DNA from: Moraxellaceae bacterium
GTDB taxonomy: Bacteria; Pseudomonadota; Gammaproteobacteria; Pseudomonadales; Moraxellaceae
Direction: 5' to 3'
DNA length: 5,175 nt
NCBI GenBank assembly: GCA_030146505.1
Contig: JASLCO010000322.1
Coordinates: 1-5,175 of the forward strand
Shown: in pieces, positions 1 to 4,864 of the stretch
Numbering within the stretch: position 1 is the first letter of the stretch
Layout of the letters: the number at the start of each line of letters is the position of its first letter
The notes under the pieces: generated by a model
What the model was told of the DNA's origin: nothing
The model's input: only the letters and a program-made list of their open reading frames with translations
Databases searched by the model: none
Program-made: the position numbers and the translations under genes

Positions 1-4
1 TTGC

Positions 5-60
5 GTGAGGAAGTGAGTAAGAAGGAAGAGCCGCGATGCCCTCCCTGCTCACTTGCTCAC
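5..60. repeat. Imperfect inverted repeat downstream of bioD; weak terminator candidate
   Basis: Bases 5-17 (GTGAGGAAGTGAG) and 48-60 (CTCACTTGCTCAC) are reverse complements except for one central mismatch, giving a 13-bp stem around a 30-base loop. Both arms are built from 8-base units of the form GTGAGNAA: two units at 5-20 on the plus strand, and an exact tandem GCTCACTT pair at 47-62. The stem lies about 20 bases past the bioD stop codon, so it could mark the 3' end of the bio transcript. No T-run follows the stem on the minus strand, so it is not a classical intrinsic terminator, and the loop is long. I see no gene in bases 1-79. Confidence 0.4.
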
Positions 61-79
61 TTATTCACCTTCTCCCCAG

Positions 80-754
80 CTACTCCGGCAATTGCAGCAG
101 CGCTCCGCGCCCGGCCGCGCTGGCCGCCGGATCCCAGGGTAGGATGCCGAGACAGGGCGGGGCAAAGCGGTCCTTCAAGGTGGCGATATTCTCTTCCAGC
201 GCGGCCATCTGAGGGTCTACCACATTGCCCACCCAGCCCACCAGCCGCAGACCGTCCTTGAGGATGGCCTCAGCCGTGAGCACGGCGTGATTGATGCAGC
301 CCAGACGCAGGCCTATCACCAGAATCACCGGCAGGCCCAATTCCTTGGGCAGTGCCGAGAGCATCTCGCGCTCATTCACCGGCACGCGCCAGCCACCCGC
401 GCCCTCCACCAGTTTGAAATCGGCGCGCTGCATCAGGCTGCCACGACAGAAGCCGGCCAGCTGTTGCACGGAAATACGACGGCCGATACGGGCTGCCGCC
501 AGGTGCGGCGAAAGCGGGTCCGGCAGGGCCACCGGATTCACCTGCTCATACACCAGCGGCTCGGTCATTTCCGCCATCAGCGCCAGCGCGTCTTCATTGC
601 GCAGGCCCTGCGGCGTTTGCTCGCAACCGGAGGCAATCGGCTTCAACGCCAGCGTGGTTTTTCCCTGCACCTTGGCCGCCGCCAAAAGCGCACAGCTCAC
701 CGTGGTCTTGCCGACACCGGTATCGGTACCGGCAATAAAAAAGGCCTTGGCCAT
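80..754 (-). CDS. bioD: Dethiobiotin synthetase BioD
   Basis: ATP-dependent carboxylase that closes the ureido ring of 7,8-diaminopelargonic acid to give dethiobiotin, the penultimate step of biotin synthesis, in the cytoplasm. The 224-residue protein is full length for the family. It shows the P-loop GTDTGVGKT at residues 9-17, the KPIASG substrate-loop motif with Lys38, the VEGAGG motif at 116-121, the VIGLRLGCINHAVLT segment near 146-160, and the base-binding region around GNVVD (176-180) and LPWDP (205-209). These match the E. coli enzyme in order and spacing. The start is an ATG with an AAAGAGAAG Shine-Dalgarno a few bases upstream. It is the last bio gene here, 27 bases after the bioC stop, in an AT-rich gap carrying two TTCTGA copies, the first of which includes the bioC stop. 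The stop is TAG at 82-80. No signal peptide or membrane segment is seen. Confidence 0.96.
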   Translation of the reverse strand: MAKAFFIAGTDTGVGKTTVSCALLAAAKVQGKTTLALKPIASGCEQTPQGLRNEDALALMAEMTEPLVYEQVNPVALPDPLSPHLAAARIGRRISVQQLAGFCRGSLMQRADFKLVEGAGGWRVPVNEREMLSALPKELGLPVILVIGLRLGCINHAVLTAEAILKDGLRLVGWVGNVVDPQMAALEENIATLKDRFAPPCLGILPWDPAASAAGRGALLQLPE

Positions 755-781
755 CGTGCTTCTCTTTACTCAGAACTTAAT

Positions 782-1546
782 TCAGAAATCATCGCGATTG
801 GCGATGATGAAAATGACATCGTAAGACAGCGGCAAACCCTGTGGCTGACGTTGCGCTTCCAGCGCGGCACTCACCTGCTGCAACCATTGCCGGCCCAGCA
901 GATGATTTTCGCGCGGCGTATCACTGGTGCCGGCGCCTATGCCCTTGAGCGCACGCAGGAGCTCGGGCACGGTCTCAAACCAGAGCGTGAAATCCTTCTG
1001 CACAAAATCGCAGTCGGCAAAACCGGCCTGCATCAGGGCCATGGCCCAGTACTCGCTGCCCGGAAATTCATTCACATGCAAAAGGCCGGAGCCACGCAGG
1101 GCCGCCAGGCTGTGCGGGCCCGGCACACTGGCCAGCAGGCGCCCGCCCGGCTTCAGCACGCGCGCAAATTCAGCGGCCACAGCATCAGCCGACTCACACC
1201 ACTGCATGGCGAAATTGCTGAACACCACATTCACGCTGGCATCGGGCAGGGCAATCTTTTCCATATCGCCGAGCAAGGGCTGGATTTTCGACGAAACCGG
1301 CAAACCTGCCAGCATGGCCGGCGCCATATCCAGTGCGATGACTTTCTCGATACCGGCCCGCGCACTCAGCAACTGCGACTCACGGCCGCGGCCACAACCG
1401 GCATCAAGAACAACGCCCGCGGGAATATCCGCTTCCAGCAAGGCATCAGCAATCGAGGCCTGCAAGGCGGCATAGGAAGCGTAATGGTCAGCCGCCTGGG
1501 AAAAACGGCCGGCAATTTCCTGTTTGCGCGTAGCAAAGCGGCTCAT
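782..1546 (-). CDS. bioC: Malonyl-ACP O-methyltransferase BioC
   Basis: SAM-dependent methyltransferase that esterifies the free carboxyl of a malonyl thioester, so that fatty-acid synthase can accept it as a primer for the pimelate chain. The 254-residue protein is close to the 251 of E. coli BioC. It has the class I Rossmann motif VLDAGCGRG (46-54), the acidic residue in ALDMAP (Asp73), GD at 93-94, the motif-IV-like VVFSNFAMQW (107-116), and LKPGG (131-135) followed by SVPGPHSL. The N-terminal RFSQAADHYASYAALQ segment is typical of BioC rather than of generic methyltransferases. Its ATG overlaps the bioH stop in an ATGA at 1546-1543. The upstream sequence has only a weak GGGGTG Shine-Dalgarno, so translation probably depends on termination of bioH. 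The family call rests on sequence plus the operon context. Confidence 0.95.
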   Translation of the reverse strand: MSRFATRKQEIAGRFSQAADHYASYAALQASIADALLEADIPAGVVLDAGCGRGRESQLLSARAGIEKVIALDMAPAMLAGLPVSSKIQPLLGDMEKIALPDASVNVVFSNFAMQWCESADAVAAEFARVLKPGGRLLASVPGPHSLAALRGSGLLHVNEFPGSEYWAMALMQAGFADCDFVQKDFTLWFETVPELLRALKGIGAGTSDTPRENHLLGRQWLQQVSAALEAQRQPQGLPLSYDVIFIIANRDDF

Positions 1547-2325
1547 GCCAGCACCCCGGCACGGCGGGCAAAATCACCCAAGGCTTTTGCCGTTGCCTCT
1601 GCATGCGAAAGGAAAGGCACATGGGCGGCAGCAGGAATGACCGTCACGCCCGCATCAAACTGCAGGATTTTCAGCGCCTCCTGCAAACCAGCCGGCACCA
1701 GCACATCTTTTTCACCCAGCAGGAAATGCACAGGCAGGCGCAGGGATGAAAGCCGATTACGCAAATCGCCACGCGCCAGCACATCCAGGCCCGACTGCAG
1801 CGCGCTGGTAGAAAGATTGGGGCCGGCGTCCAGCACAGACTGCAGGAAACGGATATCAGCCTTCATGCTGGCGCTGCCACGGCATTGCAGGGTGAGAAAA
1901 CTTTCCAGTGTCAGCAGGGGGTTTTCACGCAGGGAATCAGCGAAGTCGGTAAAGACATCAGGCTTCATGGCCGGCGCCCAGTCCTCCCGCTGCACAAAGC
2001 AGGGAGTAGCGGCCAGCATGAAAAGACCCTGCACACGTTCGGGATGACGCGCTGCCATTTCCAGTGCCAGCAGGCCTCCCAGGGACCAGCCGGCCCATAG
2101 CGCACGCGGCGGCGTCACCGCCTGCACAGCCTCGAAAAAATCTACAAAACGGTGGAGATTACCGTGGTTACCGCCAAAGCCCGGCAGGTCCACACAGGTG
2201 ACGCGAAAATGTGGCGTCAACAACGGCAGGAATTTTTCCCATACGCCGGAATGCAGACCCCAGCCATGCAGTAGCACCAAGGCTGGTTTTTCTTTGTCGC
2301 CGTGAGTTTGGTAATGCAGGCTCAT
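1543..2325 (-). CDS. bioH: Pimeloyl-ACP methyl ester carboxylesterase BioH
   Basis: Alpha/beta hydrolase that removes the methyl ester from pimeloyl-ACP methyl ester, ending chain growth and releasing pimeloyl-ACP for BioF. The 260-residue product starts at the ATG at 2325-2323. It shows the oxyanion-hole segment LLHGWG (18-23), the nucleophile elbow GWSLGG with Ser81, the acid in GEKDVLVP (Asp207) and the catalytic histidine in AAHVPFLSH (His235). These positions almost equal those of E. coli BioH (Ser82, Asp207, His235). VDLPGFG (45-51) and HPERVQ (94-99) are also shared. An in-frame ATG 13 codons upstream (2364) would add MSAERAPSPGGRR. I reject it because family members begin just before the first strand, and because the 2325 start gives the same ATGA overlap with bioF as is seen at bioH/bioC and has GGAGAAGG immediately upstream. 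In this genome bioH sits in the operon, whereas in E. coli it stands apart. Confidence 0.95.
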   Translation of the reverse strand: MSLHYQTHGDKEKPALVLLHGWGLHSGVWEKFLPLLTPHFRVTCVDLPGFGGNHGNLHRFVDFFEAVQAVTPPRALWAGWSLGGLLALEMAARHPERVQGLFMLAATPCFVQREDWAPAMKPDVFTDFADSLRENPLLTLESFLTLQCRGSASMKADIRFLQSVLDAGPNLSTSALQSGLDVLARGDLRNRLSSLRLPVHFLLGEKDVLVPAGLQEALKILQFDAGVTVIPAAAHVPFLSHAEATAKALGDFARRAGVLA

Positions 2326-3506
2326 CCTTCTCCCCCCGGGAGAGGGAGCACGCTCTGCTGACAAAACGCCAATGCCTGCAACAAGACATCCACATCGGCT
2401 TTTTCATGGGCGGCGGAAAAGGTGATACGCAAACGTGCCGAACCGGCAGGCACAGTCGGCGGGCGTATGGCACCCACCAGCAAGCCCTTGGCTTCCAGCG
2501 CCGAACTCCAGGCCAGCGCCCTTTCGTTATCACCCAGCAGCAAAGGCTGAATCGGTGTGGGACTGTCCATCAGAACCAGCCCGGCCGCTTTCGCGCCCGC
2601 ACGGAAATAGGCAATCAATTCATTCAGTTTTTCACGGCGCCAAGCTTCTTCGCCTATCACGCGCAGGCTAGCGCGGCTGGCGGCAGCAACCGCCGGCGGC
2701 AGGGCCGTGGTGAAAATATAGGGCCGCGCAGTATTGATCAGGTATTCAATCAAATCATCGGAGCCGGCAACAAAAGCACCGAAACTGCCAGCGGCTTTAC
2801 CCAGCGTGCCCATCAGCACCGGCAGCTGTTTTTCATCCAGCGTGAAATGCTCGCCACAGCCAGCACCGTTTGCTCCTAGCACACCAAAGCCGTGGGCATC
2901 ATCCACCATCAGCAGGGCATCATTTTGCTGAGCGAGCTCCGCCAGTTCAGTCAGCGGCGCGACATCGCCATCCATGCTGAACACACCATCCGTGACGATG
3001 AGTTTTTTATCTGCACTGCTTTTTGCCAGCAGCTCGGCCAGATGCGCTGTGTCGTTATGGCGGTAGCGTTGGAAAGTGGCACCGGACGCCAGGCCGCCAT
3101 CAATCAGCGAGGCATGATTCAGCCTGTCTTGGAAAACAGCATCACCCCGCCCCACCAGCGCCTGCACGATGCCGGTATTGGCCATATAACCCGTGGAAAA
3201 CAGCAGGGCACGCGAGCGGCCGGTAAAAGCCGCCAGCTCTTCTTCCAGCGCATGATGTTCGGCGGAATGACCGCAGACGAGATGAGAGGCGCCACTGCCG
3301 GCACCAAAGGCTTTGGTCGCGGCATTGGCCGCGGCAATCAGGGCAGGATGATTGGCAAGACCGAGATAATCATTGCTGCAGAAATTCAGCAATTCACGGC
3401 CATCAATCGTGACGCGCGCGCCCTGCGCCGACGCCAGCGTACGGCGCCGGCGATAAAGGCCATCGGCCTTTTTTTGCGCAAGGACGGAGGAAAAATCGAA
3501 GGGCAT
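2322..3506 (-). CDS. bioF: 8-amino-7-oxononanoate synthase BioF
   Basis: PLP-dependent enzyme of the alpha-oxoamine synthase family. It condenses pimeloyl-ACP with L-alanine, releasing CO2, to give KAPA. The 394-residue protein has the N-terminal NFCSNDYLGL (41-50), the NHASLIDG segment (130-137) with the PLP-stacking His131, TDGVFSMDGD (172-181), VDDAHGFGVLG (201-211) with the PLP-contacting Asp203 and His205 of that motif, the Schiff-base lysine Lys237 in GTLGKAAGSFG, and the carboxyl-binding region AIRPPTVPAGSARLRI (346-361). All hallmark residues are present. The ATG follows a good GGGAG Shine-Dalgarno six or so bases upstream, and that site directly abuts the REPIN at 3517-3586. The C-terminus (LPLPGGEG) looks like read-through of an inverted repeat and is probably dispensable for catalysis. 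The stop overlaps the bioH start by ATGA. Confidence 0.96.
   Translation of the reverse strand: MPFDFSSVLAQKKADGLYRRRRTLASAQGARVTIDGRELLNFCSNDYLGLANHPALIAAANAATKAFGAGSGASHLVCGHSAEHHALEEELAAFTGRSRALLFSTGYMANTGIVQALVGRGDAVFQDRLNHASLIDGGLASGATFQRYRHNDTAHLAELLAKSSADKKLIVTDGVFSMDGDVAPLTELAELAQQNDALLMVDDAHGFGVLGANGAGCGEHFTLDEKQLPVLMGTLGKAAGSFGAFVAGSDDLIEYLINTARPYIFTTALPPAVAAASRASLRVIGEEAWRREKLNELIAYFRAGAKAAGLVLMDSPTPIQPLLLGDNERALAWSSALEAKGLLVGAIRPPTVPAGSARLRITFSAAHEKADVDVLLQALAFCQQSVLPLPGGEG
2326..2345 (-). promoter_or_regulatory. Hairpin covering the bioH Shine-Dalgarno
   Basis: In the transcript, the last codons of bioF contain CCTCTCCC followed by GGGGGGAGAAGG directly before the bioH ATG. TCTCCC pairs with GGGAGA over a three-G loop, and CC/GG extends the stem past one bulged A, giving about eight base pairs. 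The right arm is the bioH Shine-Dalgarno (GGAGAAGG). Seen: the complementarity and its position. Inferred: ribosomes finishing bioF would melt the stem, so bioH translation would be tied to bioF translation, in keeping with the ATGA overlap. The CTCTCCC/GGGAG pattern resembles widely scattered short inverted repeats in proteobacteria. Confidence 0.5.
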
Positions 3507-3512
3507 GGCAGT

Positions 3513-3524
3513 CTCCCGTAGGAG
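3513..3524 (-). promoter_or_regulatory. UACG-tetraloop hairpin over the bioF Shine-Dalgarno
   Basis: The RNA upstream of bioF reads CUCCUACGGGAG, in which CUCC pairs with GGAG around a UACG loop closed by C-G. That is a UNCG tetraloop, a notably stable class. The GGAG arm is the core of the bioF Shine-Dalgarno. The CUCCUACG half is also the end of the REPIN stem, so this small hairpin and the full REPIN hairpin cannot form together. The base pairing is read directly from the sequence; any control of bioF translation by it is inference. Confidence 0.4.
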
Positions 3525-3586
3525 CGGCTTTAGCCGCGACCCCGGCGCAAATGACCTAAAGGTTCGCGGCTAAAGCCGCTCCTACG
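3517..3586. repeat. REPIN: two GTAG-type REP sequences in inverted orientation
   Basis: Bases 3517-3539 and 3564-3586 are perfect 23-base reverse complements separated by 24 bases. Each arm begins with GTAG (3518-3521 on the plus strand, and its mirror at 3582-3585) and then holds its own palindrome, GCGGCTTTAGCCGC (3524-3537 on the left). A GTAG tetranucleotide followed by a short palindrome, doubled head to head, is the layout of REP doublets mobilised by REP-associated tyrosine transposases (RAYT) in Pseudomonas, Stenotrophomonas and relatives. It fills most of the 89-base gap between the bioB stop and the bioF start, inside one transcription unit. In mRNA it would form a long stable stem without a following U-run, so it is more likely an RNA-stability element than a terminator. 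No transposase gene is in this window. Confidence 0.85.
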
Positions 3587-3595
3587 AAAGCAGGG

Positions 3596-4693
3596 TCAGT
3601 TCACGGTTGCAGCAGGGCTGGCAGGTGCCATGGCATCACGCGTCAGTGCGGCAATCTGCTGGTTGCGCAGCGAGGCGGCAATGGCCTCTTCGCGGGCTTC
3701 GTCCGAGACATCCTGCGTGTTCTGGCTATTGATGCCGAGACGCTTGAAGAGCTGCAGATCGTGCTCGGCTTCCGGATTCGCGGTGGTCAGCAGTTTTTCG
3801 CCGTAGAAAATCGAGTTGGCACCGCCCATGAAGCAGAGCGCCTGCATTTCATCATTCATGGTTTCGCGGCCAGCCGAAAGACGCACATGCGACTGCGGCA
3901 TGAGGATGCGGGCAATGGCCACGGTGCGCACGAATTCAAAGGGATCGAGGTCGTCCACATCGCCCAGCGGCGTGCCTTCGATTTTCACCAGCATATTGAT
4001 GGGCACGGACTCCGGATGCACCGGCAGATTGGCCAGTTGCATAAGCAGGCCGATACGGTCTTCACGCGCTTCACCCAGACCCACGATGCCGCCGCAGCAA
4101 ACCTTGATGCCCGCATCACGCACATGCGCGAGCGTATTCAGGCGGTCGTTATAGGTGCGGGTGGTGATGATCTTGCCGTAATGCTCAGGCGAGGTGTCGA
4201 GATTGTGGTTGTAGTAATCGAGGCCGGCTTCGGCCAACTGCTGTGCCTGTTCGCCGGAGAGCATGCCGAGCGTCATGCAGGTTTCCATGCCGAGGCCCTT
4301 CACCTGCTTCACCATTTCCAGCACATAGGGCATGTCTTTTTCACGCGGGGAACGCCAGGCGGCGCCCATGCAGAAACGGCTGGCGCCCTTGTCCTTGGCG
4401 TTCTGTGCTTCTTCCACCACCTTTTGAATGGCGAGCAGCTTTTCTTTATCCAGACCGGTGTCGTAATGGCCGGACTGCGAGCAGTACTTGCAGTCTTCCG
4501 GGCAGGCGCCGGTCTTGATGGAGAGCAGCGTGGAAACCTGCACGGTATTCGGGTCGAAATTGGCGCGGTGCACGGTCTGCGCACGGAACAGCAGATCCAT
4601 GAACGGCAGCTCGAACAGGGCGCGCACTTCATTGCGGGACCAGTCATGGCGGAGCTGGCCTGTGACGGCAGCAAGCTGGAGGGAGGCGGTCAT
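3596..4693 (-). CDS. bioB: Biotin synthase BioB
   Basis: Radical SAM enzyme that inserts sulfur between C6 and C9 of dethiobiotin to form biotin. The 365-residue protein carries the CxxxCxxC ligand set for the [4Fe-4S] cluster at Cys64, Cys68 and Cys71 (ACPEDCKYC). The ligands of the sacrificial [2Fe-2S] cluster are Cys108 (RFCMGAAWR), Cys139 (METCMTLGML), Cys199 (KVCCGGIVGLGE) and Arg271 (VRLSAGR). Each is offset by exactly 11 from E. coli BioB (53/57/60/97/128/188/260), so no indel separates them. YYNHNLDTSPE and GANSIFYGEKLLTT are also present. The chosen ATG (4693) has CAGGGA upstream, and GGGAATTCCC, a perfect 10-base palindrome, touches the start codon. The open frame continues to 5155, but that extension runs antisense to comF and resembles no BioB. 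The N-terminus is 11 and the C-terminus about 8 residues longer than in E. coli. It is the first gene of the operon. Confidence 0.97.
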   Translation of the reverse strand: MTASLQLAAVTGQLRHDWSRNEVRALFELPFMDLLFRAQTVHRANFDPNTVQVSTLLSIKTGACPEDCKYCSQSGHYDTGLDKEKLLAIQKVVEEAQNAKDKGASRFCMGAAWRSPREKDMPYVLEMVKQVKGLGMETCMTLGMLSGEQAQQLAEAGLDYYNHNLDTSPEHYGKIITTRTYNDRLNTLAHVRDAGIKVCCGGIVGLGEAREDRIGLLMQLANLPVHPESVPINMLVKIEGTPLGDVDDLDPFEFVRTVAIARILMPQSHVRLSAGRETMNDEMQALCFMGGANSIFYGEKLLTTANPEAEHDLQLFKRLGINSQNTQDVSDEAREEAIAASLRNQQIAALTRDAMAPASPAATVN

Positions 4694-4785
4694 GGGAATT
4701 CCCTGTCGGTCGTTGCCCGGCGTTTGGCGCAAGGCGGGGCGGGTCAATGTCGGCTGGACGGCGGACCGGCAAGCTGCCAGCCTGC

Positions 4786-4818
4786 TCGTCAACCTTGGGC
4801 CTGCCAAAAAGTTGACGG
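4786..4818. promoter_or_regulatory. Candidate BirA-type biotin operator
   Basis: TCGTCAACC (4786-4794), 15 bases, then AGTTGACGG (4810-4818) forms an inverted repeat with a perfect 7-base core (CGTCAAC/GTTGACG). The proteobacterial BirA operator is usually written TTGTAAACC, 14-16 bases, GGTTTACAA. The left half here matches 7 of 9 positions and the right half 5 of 9, with the right spacing, about 100 bases upstream of the bioB start. Location and spacing favour a biotin operator. The match is degenerate, and I have no information on whether this organism's BirA carries a DNA-binding domain, so this remains a candidate. Confidence 0.35.
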
Positions 4819-4828
4819 CAGTCTCGCC

Positions 4829-4845
4829 CGGGACAGGATGTCCCG
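4829..4845. promoter_or_regulatory. Perfect 7-bp palindrome with 3-base centre near the comF start
   Basis: CGGGACA (4829-4835), GGA, TGTCCCG (4839-4845) is a perfect inverted repeat. It lies 19 bases before the comF ATG and could act either as a DNA operator or as an RNA hairpin in the comF leader. An in-frame upstream ATG (4838-4840) falls inside it. No regulator is recognised from the sequence. Confidence 0.4.
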
Positions 4846-4864
4846 TCAACCTGCAAGGACGCTT

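Larger units (their letters stand above)
4694..4864. other. Divergent bioB/comF intergenic control region
   Basis: This 171-base spacer separates the starts of the bio operon (leftward) and comF (rightward), so promoters for both should lie here. I could not identify a convincing sigma70 pair for either. The best -35 matches are TTGACG copies: 4812-4817 on the plus strand, and two on the minus strand at 4849-4844 and 4792-4787. No good -10 follows any of them; CAGGAT at 4834-4839 is the least poor for comF. The region contains the GTTGACG boxes and the palindrome listed separately, plus a short GGCA/TGCC inverted repeat at 4768-4778. I see no small ORF or RNA gene in it. Confidence 0.6.

Noticed and set aside
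1..261. 86-codon plus-strand frame at the left edge
   Set aside because: Most of it is antisense to bioD and the rest lies in the repeat region. No motif or ribosome site supports it.
287..2047. 586-codon open frame on the plus strand
   Set aside because: It runs antisense through bioD, bioC and part of bioH. Over bioD and bioC it is in exact codon register, where stops need TTA, CTA or TCA codons that GC-rich genes rarely use. The translation is low-complexity (His, Arg, Gln-rich) and has no recognisable motif.
2326..2364. Earlier bioH start adding 13 residues
   Set aside because: The added residues overlap bioF coding sequence, resemble no BioH, and the downstream ATG has the Shine-Dalgarno and the ATGA overlap.
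3517..3586. REPIN stem as an intrinsic terminator of bioB
   Set aside because: There is no U-run after the stem in the direction of transcription, and bioF lies immediately downstream without room for its own promoter outside the repeat.
3517..3586. CRISPR repeat or insertion-sequence ends
   Set aside because: There are only two copies, in inverted orientation with a 24-base centre and no spacers, transposase or target duplication. The internal GTAG palindromes fit REPs.
3596..4693. Cys199-Cys200 doublet in BioB as a novelty
   Set aside because: To my recollection KVCCGG occurs in other proteobacterial BioB proteins, and the ligand position aligns with E. coli Cys188.
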